Shown: positions 1-6,528 of the stretch, in pieces
How positions within the stretch are numbered: the first letter of the stretch is position 1
Layout of the letters: each line of letters begins with the position of its first letter
DNA from: Betaproteobacteria bacterium HGW-Betaproteobacteria-2
Lineage (GTDB): Bacteria; Pseudomonadota; Gammaproteobacteria; Burkholderiales; Methylophilaceae
Assembly: GCA_002842255.1 (NCBI GenBank)
Contig: PHCM01000067.1
Location: forward strand, 1 to 7,630
Direction: 5' to 3'
DNA length: 7,630 nt
The notes under the pieces: model-generated
Seen by the model: the letters and a program-made list of their open reading frames with translations, nothing else
Database searches by the model: none
Told to the model about the DNA's origin: nothing
Made by a program: the position numbers and the translations under genes

Positions 1-582
1 GCAGGCACCGATATCGGGCCGATTATTCTCAATACGCACGTCGCTGGTGCGGCAGGGGCAATAGGCGCGGTCTTCATGAGCTCCATTTCGCGTCAGCCTG
101 CGCTGATGACCAATGCCGTCAATGGCAGCATCGGCGGTCTGGTGGCGATCACGGCCGGCTGTGCCAGCATGGATATCCCGTATGCGGCATTGACCGGTTT
201 TATTGGTGGCATGGTCTGTGTGCTCGGCTTCATCCTGCTGGAGAAGCTGCGCTATGACGATGTGGTTGGGGCAGTCTCGGTGCATGGTTTTGCCGGGGTC
301 TGGGGCACGTTGGCGGCAGGCATCTTCCTGCGTGACAATATGTTCGATCTGGACGTCATCCTGGTGCAGCTGCTCGGTGTCAGTGTCGCCTTCCTTTGGG
401 TCTTTTTCATCGCATTCTTCATGTACAGCCTGATTGCTCGCACCGTCGGTCTGCGTGTCAGTCCGCAGCATGAGCAGCGTGGTCTGGATATCACCGAGCA
501 TGGCGAGGTCGGTTACCCTGAGTTCAACCGGGATGCTGCTTATCTGAGCGAGCATGTCAAAGATCTGCAACCTTTAAGATAG
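1..582 (+). CDS. amt: Ammonium transporter (Amt/MEP/Rh family), C-terminal part, 5' end outside window
   Basis: Inner-membrane channel that conducts ammonium/ammonia into the cytoplasm. The reading frame is open from the first base, so only the last 193 residues are present, about half of a typical Amt of 400-plus residues. Visible are hydrophobic segments of the late transmembrane helices, the pore motif VHGFAGVWG with its conserved histidine (the second of the Amt histidine pair), the preceding DDVVGAVS stretch, and the usual cytoplasmic tail with LRVSPQHEQRGLDITEHGE followed by GYPEF. That tail is the region that contacts the PII protein GlnK in studied homologues. The gene ends with TAG at 580-582. 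The next gene starts 12 bases later and may be co-transcribed. No glnK is visible; it could lie upstream. Family assignment is firm; substrate follows from the family. Confidence 0.95.
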   Translation, partial: AGTDIGPIILNTHVAGAAGAIGAVFMSSISRQPALMTNAVNGSIGGLVAITAGCASMDIPYAALTGFIGGMVCVLGFILLEKLRYDDVVGAVSVHGFAGVWGTLAAGIFLRDNMFDLDVILVQLLGVSVAFLWVFFIAFFMYSLIARTVGLRVSPQHEQRGLDITEHGEVGYPEFNRDAAYLSEHVKDLQPLR

Positions 583-594
583 AAAGCCCGGAAA

Positions 595-1233
595 ATGGAT
601 TTAGTACAACGTCGTCGTGCGGTTTATACCGGGCTCAGACCGTTCTTCAATGACCAGGACCTCTCCGGTGCCCTGATGCTGTGGGAACGCGATTTTTCGA
701 ACAAGCCCAAGTTCGCTCTCAATGTGTTCATCGCCCGCTGCTGCACCACGGAGGCGCAGAAGGAAAAACGCGGGGAGATGCTGCGGGCGGTGATCTATGC
801 CATGGATCTGCCGGAAGATCAGTTGCTTCCGGATCCGCAGCAGCTGGTCAAATCGGAGGCCGAAACCAGGGCTGAAGCCAGCCACCAACTGGATAATGTC
901 ACGGCTGTATTCGTTGTCCTGCTGACCGCCATGTTGAAGAAATACGACTATGCGACCCAGAGCGGTATCCGCAACTTTCTGGTAGATAGTTTGGTAAAGC
1001 TGAAACTGGAGGCGCGTAACGAGCAGCGCATTCGTGCCTGGCTATCCGGCCAGAGTACGCAGCTGACGGCGAATTTCAGCATCGACGCATTACAGAAGCT
1101 GGTGAACCTGGCCTATATCGCCATGTGCCAGTATGTGGGGCCGGTCAAGGCAGATCAGTTTCTGGCGCAGGCATTGAAGGAGGTGGAAGCGGAGGCGGTG
1201 AGTCGAAAGATCAATCTGCGTGATTTTCTTTAA
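595..1233 (+). CDS. Conserved-looking hypothetical protein, 212 aa, helical, cytoplasmic
   Basis: I do not recognise this protein. It has 212 residues, with no signal peptide, no convincing membrane segment and no nucleotide-binding or metal-binding motif. The composition (many Ala, Leu, Gln, Glu, Lys, few Gly and Pro) suggests an almost all-helical soluble protein. The middle contains a hydrophobic helix around VTAVFVVLLTAML, and the C-terminus is charged, ending NLRDFL. Two adjacent cysteines occur in ARCCTTEAQ near residue 48. The ATG at 595 lies 12 bases after the amt stop. The upstream sequence AGAAAGCCCGGAAA is only a weak ribosome binding site, which fits translational coupling to amt. 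Codon use resembles its neighbours, so it is very likely a real gene. A role in nitrogen metabolism is possible from position alone and has no other support. Confidence 0.8.
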   Translation: MDLVQRRRAVYTGLRPFFNDQDLSGALMLWERDFSNKPKFALNVFIARCCTTEAQKEKRGEMLRAVIYAMDLPEDQLLPDPQQLVKSEAETRAEASHQLDNVTAVFVVLLTAMLKKYDYATQSGIRNFLVDSLVKLKLEARNEQRIRAWLSGQSTQLTANFSIDALQKLVNLAYIAMCQYVGPVKADQFLAQALKEVEAEAVSRKINLRDFL

Positions 1234-1253
1234 ATCGCTGAAACTGGCGTCCG

Positions 1254-1289
1254 AATGCACAAGGCACCCTTGCGGGTGCCTTGTGCATT
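1254..1289. terminator. Perfect 16-bp stem-loop between convergent genes, probable bidirectional terminator or 3' end stabiliser
   Basis: The arm AATGCACAAGGCACCC (1254-1269) and its exact reverse complement (1274-1289) flank a 4-base loop. The loop reads TTGC on the plus strand and GCAA, a GNRA-type tetraloop, in the pstB transcript. It lies 20 bases after the stop of the 212-aa gene and 19 bases beyond the pstB stop, between two convergent units. Neither side has a T-tract, so simple intrinsic termination is uncertain. A Rho-assisted end or RNA 3' protection are alternatives. Confidence 0.7.
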
Positions 1290-1308
1290 GTAAGGAACGA
1301 AAGGTCGA

Positions 1309-2088
1309 TTAACCGAACTTGCCGGTAATGTAGTCCTCGGTTTCCTTTTGAGTCGGATTGGTGAATATCCTGTCGGTATCGCCGTATTCCACCATCTCGC
1401 CCAGATACATGTAGGCGGTGTAATCGGAAATGCGGGCTGCCTGCTGCATGTTGTGGGTCACCACCAGAATGGTCAGCTTGTCGCGCAACTCGGTCATCAG
1501 TTCCTCGATGTTGGCGGTGGCAATCGGATCCAGTGCCGAGGTTGGTTCGTCGAACAGCATGATCTCGGGGTCGGTCGCCAAAGCGCGGGCGATACATAGA
1601 CGCTGTTGCTGGCCGCCGGACAGGTTGAAGGCGAGGTCATGCAGGCGGTCCTTCACTTCATCCCAGATGGCGGCACCTTTCAGCGCTTCTTCCACCTTGT
1701 CGTCAATGATGCGCTTGTTGCGCTCGCCACGTACGCGCAGCCCATAGGCGACGTTCTCGTAAATGGACTTGGGGAAGGGGTTGGGTTTCTGGAATACCAT
1801 GCTGATGCGCATACGCACTTCGATCGGGTCGACACCCGCGTCCAGTACGTTGGTGTTGTCCGGATGCATGACGATCTGGCCTTGGTACTTGTTGCCGGGA
1901 TAGAGGTCATGCATGCGGTTGAAGCAGCGCAGGAATGTCGACTTGCCGCAACCGGATGGGCCGATCAGCGCCGTGATCTTCTTTTCATACAGCGGCATGT
2001 TGATACCCTTGAGAGCATGAATGCCGCCGTTATAGATAAAGTTCAGGTCGCGCGACTCGGCTTTCAGCGGGGTGGTGACAGTAACCAT
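1309..2088 (-). CDS. pstB: Phosphate ABC transporter, ATP-binding subunit PstB
   Basis: Cytoplasmic ATPase that powers phosphate import through PstC-PstA. With the ATG at 2088 it has 259 residues, close to the 257 of E. coli PstB. All ABC elements are present: Walker [10 protein letters not shown] (43-51), Q-loop glutamine at 100 in the PstB-typical [10 protein letters not shown], signature LSGGQQQR (156-163), Walker B IMLFDE (176-181), D-loop SALD (184-187) and switch histidine 212 in [11 protein letters not shown]. It ends DYITGKFG, typical of PstB. The chosen ATG has TAGGA about 9 bases upstream. A longer reading from a TTG at 2133 adds 15 residues without homology or a clear ribosome site. 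It is the last gene of the pst operon, with 48 bases separating it from pstA. No phoU follows; the next gene is convergent. Confidence 0.97.
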   Translation of the reverse strand: MVTVTTPLKAESRDLNFIYNGGIHALKGINMPLYEKKITALIGPSGCGKSTFLRCFNRMHDLYPGNKYQGQIVMHPDNTNVLDAGVDPIEVRMRISMVFQKPNPFPKSIYENVAYGLRVRGERNKRIIDDKVEEALKGAAIWDEVKDRLHDLAFNLSGGQQQRLCIARALATDPEIMLFDEPTSALDPIATANIEELMTELRDKLTILVVTHNMQQAARISDYTAYMYLGEMVEYGDTDRIFTNPTQKETEDYITGKFG

Positions 2089-2136
2089 ATTCTGGATTCC
2101 TAAATAATATTCTGAGTGAGTTCTAATCGGCAATAC

Positions 2137-3081
2137 TTACTGCCACTTGATCTTCTTGCGGATGTTGTAGCGCATCTTGATGGCAATACCGTTCATCAGC
2201 AGCGTCACGACGATAATCACAGCACCTGCCGCGGCTGCGTTGACATGGAAGTCAGCGCCCGGCCGCGAGAGCCAGCTGAACATCTGGATCGGCAGCACGG
2301 TAAAGCCGGACCAGAGCCAGTCGAAGTTGAGGAAGGGTGCAGAAGTCGTGACCGGTGACGGAGGCAGGAAGGCGATGAAGGTCAGCGCGCCGATAGTAAT
2401 CACCGGAGCGGTTTCACCGATGGCGCGCGCCATGCCGATGATGACGCCGGTCAGGATGCCGCCGGTGGCATAGCGCACCACATGTTGTGAGACCACTTGC
2501 CACTTGGTCGCGCCGACCGCATAGGCCGCTTCGCGGATGGCCACCGGGATGCCGCGTATCGCTTCACGGGTGGCGACGATGACGACCGGCAGGATCAGTA
2601 AGCCCAGTGTCAGGCCGGCAGTCAGAATGCTGGTGCCGAAGTCCAGAATATAGACGAACAGACCGAGTGCCAGCAGGCCGTAGATGATGGAAGGCACGGC
2701 AGCCAGATTGGTGACGTTGACTTCGATCACTTCGGACAGCCAGTTCTTCTTGGCGTATTCCTCAAGGTAGATCGCAGCAGCGACGCCCATAGGCACGGCC
2801 GAGACGAAAGTGATGATCATGACCAGAGCAGAGCCGACCAGTGCCGACAGCAGGCCGGCATTGGCTGCGCGGCGCGACGGGAAACTGCTGAAGAAATCCC
2901 AGGACATCAGTTTCGGATAGCCGTCCATGATCAGGTCGATGAACAGCACCAGCAGGGTCAACAGGATCAGCATGATGAATGACAGGCCGACCGCACCGAA
3001 CAGGTAGTCGTTCAGTTTGTGGCGCTTGATCATGCTGCGCACTGCATCCAGGTCCTTCAAGGTAGATGCTTCTGTATTCAT
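2137..3081 (-). CDS. pstA: Phosphate ABC transporter, permease subunit PstA
   Basis: One of the two inner-membrane permeases of the Pst phosphate importer. It has 314 residues, slightly longer than E. coli PstA (about 296) because of a hydrophilic N-terminus. The first membrane helix lies around residues 27-52 (GAVGLSFIMLILLTLLVLF), followed by about five more. The binding-protein-dependent permease loop is visible as REAIRGIPVAIREAAYAVGA, and the following helix carries ARAIGETAP, a charged motif conserved in Pst permeases. The charged C-terminus ends IRKKIKWQ. Its ATG at 3081 follows the pstC stop by a single base (TAA T ATG), and GAGG lies 9 bases upstream inside the end of pstC, so translational coupling to pstC is likely. 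Confidence 0.96.
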   Translation of the reverse strand: MNTEASTLKDLDAVRSMIKRHKLNDYLFGAVGLSFIMLILLTLLVLFIDLIMDGYPKLMSWDFFSSFPSRRAANAGLLSALVGSALVMIITFVSAVPMGVAAAIYLEEYAKKNWLSEVIEVNVTNLAAVPSIIYGLLALGLFVYILDFGTSILTAGLTLGLLILPVVIVATREAIRGIPVAIREAAYAVGATKWQVVSQHVVRYATGGILTGVIIGMARAIGETAPVITIGALTFIAFLPPSPVTTSAPFLNFDWLWSGFTVLPIQMFSWLSRPGADFHVNAAAAGAVIIVVTLLMNGIAIKMRYNIRKKIKWQ

Positions 3082-3082
3082 A

Positions 3083-4030
3083 TTAATAAGCCTCGCGGAA
3101 TTTCTTGCGGGTGAAATGGCCCAGCAGATTGAAGGTAAGAGTCATCAGCATCAGTACCAGGCCGGCGGCGAAGATACTCTGATAGCCGATACTGCCGTGC
3201 GGTAGATCGCCCATGGCAACTTGTACGATATAGGCAGTGATGGTTGCGGCTGAGTCCATCGGGTTGAAGGTCAGGTTCGGTTGCTGGCCTGCGGCAATCG
3301 CCACCACCATGGTTTCACCCACGGCACGAGAGATTGCCAGGATATAGGCAGCAATGATGCCGGAGATGGCGGCCGGGGTGACCACGCGAATCGCGGTCTG
3401 GAAGCGCGTGGCGCCCATCGCATAGGAACCTTCGCGCATGCTCATGGGCACGGCGCGCATCGCATCTTCGGAAACCGAGGCAATGTAAGGGATGACCATG
3501 ATGCCGATGACGATGCCCGGGCCCAGCATGTTGAAAGTCGGCAAGCCGGGGATGAATTTCTGCAGCAAGGGCGTGACCAGCAACAGGGCAAAGTAGCCGA
3601 AGACGATGGTCGGTACACCTTCCAGCAGTTCGAGGATGGGTTTGACGGTTTCACGTACCCGGTGCGAAGCGAACTCGGAAAGATAGATGGCGCCTATGGT
3701 GCCAACCGGAATGGCAAAGGCCAGTGCGATGGCGGCGGTGGTTACCGTGCCCGAAACCAGCGGCATGATGCCGTAATGGGCGTCCGCGAACAGTGGCGTC
3801 CACTGTGTGTCGGTCAGAAAGTCCCAGAGCGAGACATGTTCGAAGAAAGTATAGGATTCGTAGAGCAGAATGCTGACGATGGCAACGGTTGTAAAGACGG
3901 CAGACATCGCTGCCAGCAGCAGCAAAAATTCGATACCGCGCTCGATCAGGTTACGCCGGAATTTCTTGGCTAGCCGGTCGCTGATTTCCAGTTCCATGGG
4001 TTTTTTTAACACTTGATTAGCCGTATTCAC
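3083..4030 (-). CDS. pstC: Phosphate ABC transporter, permease subunit PstC
   Basis: Second inner-membrane permease of the Pst importer; it pairs with PstA to form the phosphate path. It has 315 residues, close to the usual length (319 in E. coli). The N-terminus is cytoplasmic and charged, with the first membrane helix around 33-56. A periplasmic-type segment with DFLTDTQWTPLF follows, then the remaining helices, the conserved LLEGVPTIVFGYFAL, the EAA-type loop MREGSYAMGATRF (198-210) and SRAVGETM. The chosen start is GTG at 4030, with GAGAG about 10 bases upstream. An in-frame ATG at 3997 would give 304 residues but has only an A-rich, SD-less upstream, so GTG is preferred, with moderate certainty. 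It sits 95 bases downstream of pstS1 across a stem-loop, and one base before pstA. Confidence 0.96.
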   Translation of the reverse strand: MNTANQVLKKPMELEISDRLAKKFRRNLIERGIEFLLLLAAMSAVFTTVAIVSILLYESYTFFEHVSLWDFLTDTQWTPLFADAHYGIMPLVSGTVTTAAIALAFAIPVGTIGAIYLSEFASHRVRETVKPILELLEGVPTIVFGYFALLLVTPLLQKFIPGLPTFNMLGPGIVIGIMVIPYIASVSEDAMRAVPMSMREGSYAMGATRFQTAIRVVTPAAISGIIAAYILAISRAVGETMVVAIAAGQQPNLTFNPMDSAATITAYIVQVAMGDLPHGSIGYQSIFAAGLVLMLMTLTFNLLGHFTRKKFREAY

Positions 4031-4074
4031 GTTAATTTGACTCTCGCATTGTAACGGATTTGATTTCTCAGACG

Positions 4075-4107
4075 GTAAACCGGGGCGACTTGGCCGCCCC
4101 GGTTTAC
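4075..4107 (-). terminator. Strong stem-loop between pstS1 and pstC (attenuator or mRNA stabiliser)
   Basis: The 13-bp arm GTAAACCGGGGCG (4075-4087) and its perfect complement (4095-4107) enclose a 7-base loop. It starts 18 bases after the pstS1 stop. No T-tract follows on the minus strand, so it probably does not terminate fully. A hairpin at this place is commonly found after the binding-protein gene of ABC operons. There it can protect the upstream message or limit read-through, giving more binding protein than permease. That role is inferred. Confidence 0.75.
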
Positions 4108-4125
4108 GACTTTCAGAGCCGGCAG

Positions 4126-5124
4126 TTACTTGATGCGGGCAAGCAGTTCTTCGATCTTGACGCCGATTTCAGCGTGGCCGCCGAAACCGGTGCCCGGTTT
4201 CAACGCCTTCCAGTGGGCAACAACCGCTGCCTGGTCCTTGGCTGGCAGAGGAACGTACTTCACTTCCTCGATCAGTGGACGACTCTTTTCCAGATAGAAG
4301 TCAACAAACGCCTTCACATGGGGCTTGAAGGCACCGGATGTCGCGTTGACGTAGATGAAGATTGGGCGCGCCAATGGTTGGTAGGAGCCATCTTCAATGG
4401 ATTGTTTGGATGGCAGTACAGCGGGCTTGCCTTCTTTCTCGATAATGGCAACAGCATCCAGTGTGTCTTTGTTTTCTTCGTAGTAGGCATAACCAAAGTA
4501 GCCCAAGCCGCCTTCATTACCTGCAACACCGCGTACCAGCACGTTGTCATCTTCAGAAGCTGTAAAGTCACCGCGGCTGGATTTGGACTTGCCTACGATG
4601 GCTTCTGTGAAGTAGTCGAACGTACCGGAATCAGCGCCCGGACCGAACAAGGCGACAGGAGTGTTTGGCCATGATGGGTTCACTTGCTTCCAGGTCTTCA
4701 CCTTGCCTTGTGCAGCCGGTTCCCAGAGTTTTTTCAGTTCGGCTGCCGTCATTTTCTTGGCAAACGCGTTTTTCTTGTTGATCACAACAGTAATTGCGTC
4801 GAATGCAACCGGCAGTTCAATGAATTGGATGCCGTTGGCCTTGCACACATCGATTTCCTTTTGCAGGATTGGACGTGAAGCGCCGGAGATGTCGGTCTCG
4901 CCGCGGCAGAACTTCTTGAAACCACCACCGGTACCGGAGATGCCGACTGTGACCTTGGTCTTGGTGGCTTTCTGGAATTCTTCAGCCACGGCCTCAGTGA
5001 TTGGGTAAACCGTGCTGGAGCCGTCGATCTTGACGATCTTTTCGTTGGCAAAAGCAGCAGGGGATGAGAAGGCCGCTGCGACAACTGCAGCAACACTCAG
5101 GGTTTGTACGAGTTTGAATTGCAT
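4126..5124 (-). CDS. pstS: Phosphate ABC transporter, periplasmic phosphate-binding protein PstS (copy 1, soluble form)
   Basis: Periplasmic protein that captures phosphate and delivers it to PstC-PstA. It has 332 residues. A classical signal peptide covers residues 1-26 (Lys4, hydrophobic core VAAVVAAA, predicted cleavage after AFA before NEKIV). The mature part carries phosphate-pocket motifs of the PBP-like-2 PstS family: DGSSTVYP (34-41), SGTGGG (63-68), TDISGASRP (77-85) and DSGTFDYF (165-172). The C-terminus has GTGFGGHAEIG. Two cysteines, at 73 and 94, could form a disulfide; both recur in the paralogue. The ATG at 5124 is chosen because it has GGAGG 5 bases upstream and gives the signal peptide. 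The frame runs 36 codons further upstream, through the promoter region, and that part is not coding. It heads the pstS1-C-A-B operon behind a Pho box, so induction by phosphate limitation is expected. Confidence 0.97.
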   Translation of the reverse strand: MQFKLVQTLSVAAVVAAAFSSPAAFANEKIVKIDGSSTVYPITEAVAEEFQKATKTKVTVGISGTGGGFKKFCRGETDISGASRPILQKEIDVCKANGIQFIELPVAFDAITVVINKKNAFAKKMTAAELKKLWEPAAQGKVKTWKQVNPSWPNTPVALFGPGADSGTFDYFTEAIVGKSKSSRGDFTASEDDNVLVRGVAGNEGGLGYFGYAYYEENKDTLDAVAIIEKEGKPAVLPSKQSIEDGSYQPLARPIFIYVNATSGAFKPHVKAFVDFYLEKSRPLIEEVKYVPLPAKDQAAVVAHWKALKPGTGFGGHAEIGVKIEELLARIK

Positions 5125-5173
5125 TACAACCTCCATCATTAAGAAAACGTTCGGCAAAGCACGGAATGTTTGC

Positions 5174-5189
5174 ATCGCATGTTTGCGAT
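5174..5189 (-). other. Small inverted repeat in the pstS1 promoter/leader
   Basis: ATCGCA (5174-5179) and TGCGAT (5184-5189) are exact complements around a 4-base loop, between the Pho box and the pstS1 start. An 8-base direct repeat (GCAAACAT on the minus strand, 13 bases apart) overlaps it. It may be a weak leader hairpin, or part of a protein site near the -10 region, or chance. Confidence 0.3.
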
Positions 5190-5191
5190 AA
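5186..5191 (-). promoter_or_regulatory. Tentative -10 element of the pstS1 promoter
   Basis: On the minus strand TTATCG lies 19 bases downstream of the Pho box and about 60 bases before the pstS1 ATG. It shares only part of the TATAAT consensus. PhoB-activated promoters usually lack a good -35 box, and the Pho box replaces it. The spacing is longer than the usual roughly 10 bases unless the weak third repeat (about 5200-5210) belongs to the operator. Treat it as a guess. Confidence 0.3.
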
Positions 5192-5210
5192 CGAGTGCAC
5201 TTTAATGATG

Positions 5211-5232
5211 AAAGATGACGCTTTTGTGACAA
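5211..5232 (-). promoter_or_regulatory. Pho box (PhoB operator) upstream of pstS1
   Basis: Read on the minus strand, two adjacent 11-base repeats TTGTCACAAAA and GCGTCATCTTT match the Pho box layout, a CTGTCAT-like 7-mer followed by a 4-base A/T-rich spacer, with both TCA cores exactly 11 bases apart. The site ends 86 bases before the pstS1 start codon and lies downstream of the pstS2 terminator, as expected for a promoter of pstS1-pstCAB. A weaker third core (TCATCATTAAA) follows at 10-base spacing. Activation by phosphorylated PhoB under phosphate starvation is known for such sites; binding here is inferred. Confidence 0.75.
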
Positions 5233-5282
5233 ATATTAAAAAAAGCGGAATGGTGATTCCGGCGTTGAATATTAAAGGGTAT

Positions 5283-5314
5283 AAAAAAGCCCCAAGTTTT
5301 CAGTTCGGGGCTTT
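5283..5314 (-). terminator. Rho-independent terminator of pstS2
   Basis: On the minus strand, AAAGCCCC (5314-5307) pairs with GGGGCTTT (5293-5286), with 13 bases between the arms. The second arm runs straight into a six-base T-tract (5288-5283). The hairpin begins 35 bases after the pstS2 stop. This is a textbook intrinsic terminator and separates pstS2 from the pstS1 operon. Confidence 0.85.
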
Positions 5315-5349
5315 GCAGCGTTTCCTGATGCAATCTTTGTGATGACAGC

Positions 5350-6372
5350 TTAGATGCGCTTCAGGAGATCCTGGATCTTGATGCCGACCTCCGGTTCGCC
5401 GCCGAAACCCGTACCGGTCTTTCGGGCCTGCCAGTGTGCAATCACGGCTGCCTGTTCTTCTTCGGGCAAGGGGATGAATCTGACTTCCTTGATCAGTTCT
5501 TCAGAGTTCTCGAGATAGAAATCAACAAAATCCATGACGTGCGGCGTTTCGGCCGATTTGACGTTGACATAGATGAACAGGGGCCGTGATAGCGGTTGAT
5601 AGCTGCCGTTCATGACATTTTCCTCGGACGGGGCAACCGCTTGCCCGCCCTGCTTGGCAACGATGGGCACCGCCTTGATGGCTTCCTGATTCTCGGCAAA
5701 ATAGGCAAAGCCGAAGTAACCGATAGCGCCGAGGTCGCCGCTCACGCCCCGCACGATGACATTGTCATCCTCGGACGCAGTAAAGTCGCCGCGGCTGGAT
5801 TTGGCCTTGCCCATGATCGCTTCCGTAAAGTAGTCGAAAGTCCCGGAGTCGGAGCCAGCTCCGTAGAGCCGTAGCTGCCTGTCCGGCCAGGCAGGGTTGA
5901 CCTGATTCCAGTTGGTGATGACATTCTGTGCCGCCGGTTCCCACATGGTTCGGAGTTCATCGACGGTCATGCTGGTGATGAAGTCATTGTCGGGATTGAT
6001 GACTACGGTCAGCGCATCATAGGCGATCGGAAGTTCGATGTACTCGATGCCGGCTGCCTTGCAGGCTTCCATTTCCTTGTGCAGGATCGGACGTGACGCC
6101 TGGGTAATGTCGACTTCACCACGGCAGAACTTTTTGAAACCGCCGCCGGTGCCGGAGATCCCGACAGTCGTTCTGATCTTTTTTGCCAGCTGGAATTCTT
6201 CCGCAACCGCCTCCGTGATCGGGAAAACCGTACTGGATCCATCAATCCTTACCAGGAAGGAAGCGCCCTTGTCTTCCGAACAGGCGCTGATGCCGGCTGC
6301 CAGCAAAATGATGGAGAGTGCTTGAAGCCACTTGCCAGTGGCAGATCTGGTTTGAATCGAATCGAATCGCAT
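5350..6372 (-). CDS. pstS: Second PstS-type phosphate-binding protein, predicted lipoprotein
   Basis: Paralogue of the neighbouring PstS, 340 residues. It keeps the same pocket motifs ([31 protein letters not shown]) and the same cysteine pair, so phosphate binding is very likely. The N-terminus differs: a basic region, then the hydrophobic stretch LSIILLAAG and the lipobox ISAC, with lipidated cysteine at residue 31. It should therefore be membrane-anchored. Ser at +2 lacks the Asp inner-membrane retention signal known from enterics, so outer-membrane placement is possible. The ATG at 6372 has GAGG 5 bases upstream. The frame continues upstream antisense to prfB, and that part is not coding. 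The gene has its own terminator and lies upstream of the pst operon. It may supply the same permease, or serve capture or sensing. Confidence 0.93.
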   Translation of the reverse strand: MRFDSIQTRSATGKWLQALSIILLAAGISACSEDKGASFLVRIDGSSTVFPITEAVAEEFQLAKKIRTTVGISGTGGGFKKFCRGEVDITQASRPILHKEMEACKAAGIEYIELPIAYDALTVVINPDNDFITSMTVDELRTMWEPAAQNVITNWNQVNPAWPDRQLRLYGAGSDSGTFDYFTEAIMGKAKSSRGDFTASEDDNVIVRGVSGDLGAIGYFGFAYFAENQEAIKAVPIVAKQGGQAVAPSEENVMNGSYQPLSRPLFIYVNVKSAETPHVMDFVDFYLENSEELIKEVRFIPLPEEEQAAVIAHWQARKTGTGFGGEPEVGIKIQDLLKRI

Positions 6373-6475
6373 GGAAGCCTCAGTGTGTTGAGTGAAGGTG
6401 CATTTTAACAAAGGCATCGCCGGCCTTTCACGAATGAATTCATCTGTCATGGGCAGGCGGCCGTGGTGCAAGCTT

Positions 6476-6503
6476 AATGTATAATTACGGCTTTTAAAAT
6501 CAA
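6476..6503 (-). promoter_or_regulatory. Possible pstS2 promoter
   Basis: On the minus strand TTGATT (6503-6498) and TACATT (6481-6476) are 16 bases apart, which is near sigma-70 spacing with imperfect boxes. Transcription would start roughly 95 bases before the pstS2 ATG. The -10 overlaps the plus-strand TATAAT, so the two promoters could compete. This is based on pattern only. Confidence 0.3.
6480..6485 (+). promoter_or_regulatory. Consensus -10 element likely serving prfB
   Basis: A perfect TATAAT, preceded directly by TG, lies 43 bases upstream of the prfB ATG. No recognisable -35 box occurs 16-18 bases upstream (GCGGCC at 17). The position suits prfB, but the promoter is only partly supported. 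Confidence 0.4.
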
Positions 6504-6528
6504 TCACATTCAATAAGACAGAATCAGT

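Larger units (their letters stand above)
6373..6528. promoter_or_regulatory. Divergent intergenic region between pstS2 and prfB
   Basis: These 156 bases must hold the start signals of both genes. Visible are a consensus TATAAT on the plus strand, a weak minus-strand promoter candidate overlapping it, a 10-bp palindrome ATGAATTCAT (6434-6443) and, directly next to it, a single CTGTCAT heptamer (6444-6450) without a partner 11 bases away. No convincing complete Pho box was found here. Confidence 0.6.

Noticed and set aside
1606..2103. 165-codon plus-strand open frame opposite pstB
   Set aside because: Antisense shadow of pstB; no recognisable domain and no ribosome site of note.
2087..2114. 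Direct repeat ATATTCTG, 20 bases apart, in the pstA-pstB gap
   Set aside because: Eight bases in an A/T-rich 48-base gap is within chance expectation and has no known role.
2089..2133. Longer pstB from a TTG at 2133
   Set aside because: The added 15 residues do not resemble PstB, and the ATG at 2088 has a better ribosome site and the family's length.
3281..3973. 230-codon plus-strand open frame opposite pstC
   Set aside because: His/Gly/Asp/Gln-rich composition typical of the antisense of a membrane protein gene; pstC is clearly the real gene.
4060..4674. 204-codon plus-strand open frame opposite pstS1
   Set aside because: It starts within the pstS1-pstC hairpin region and runs antisense to pstS1; composition is that of a shadow.
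5125..5232. N-terminal extension of pstS1 to 368 residues
   Set aside because: It would place coding sequence over the Pho box and remove the signal peptide from the N-terminus; the ATG at 5124 has GGAGG at good spacing.
6354..6368. GAATC repeated three times in tandem
   Set aside because: A short repeat inside the signal-peptide coding part of pstS2; too short to call a functional repeat.
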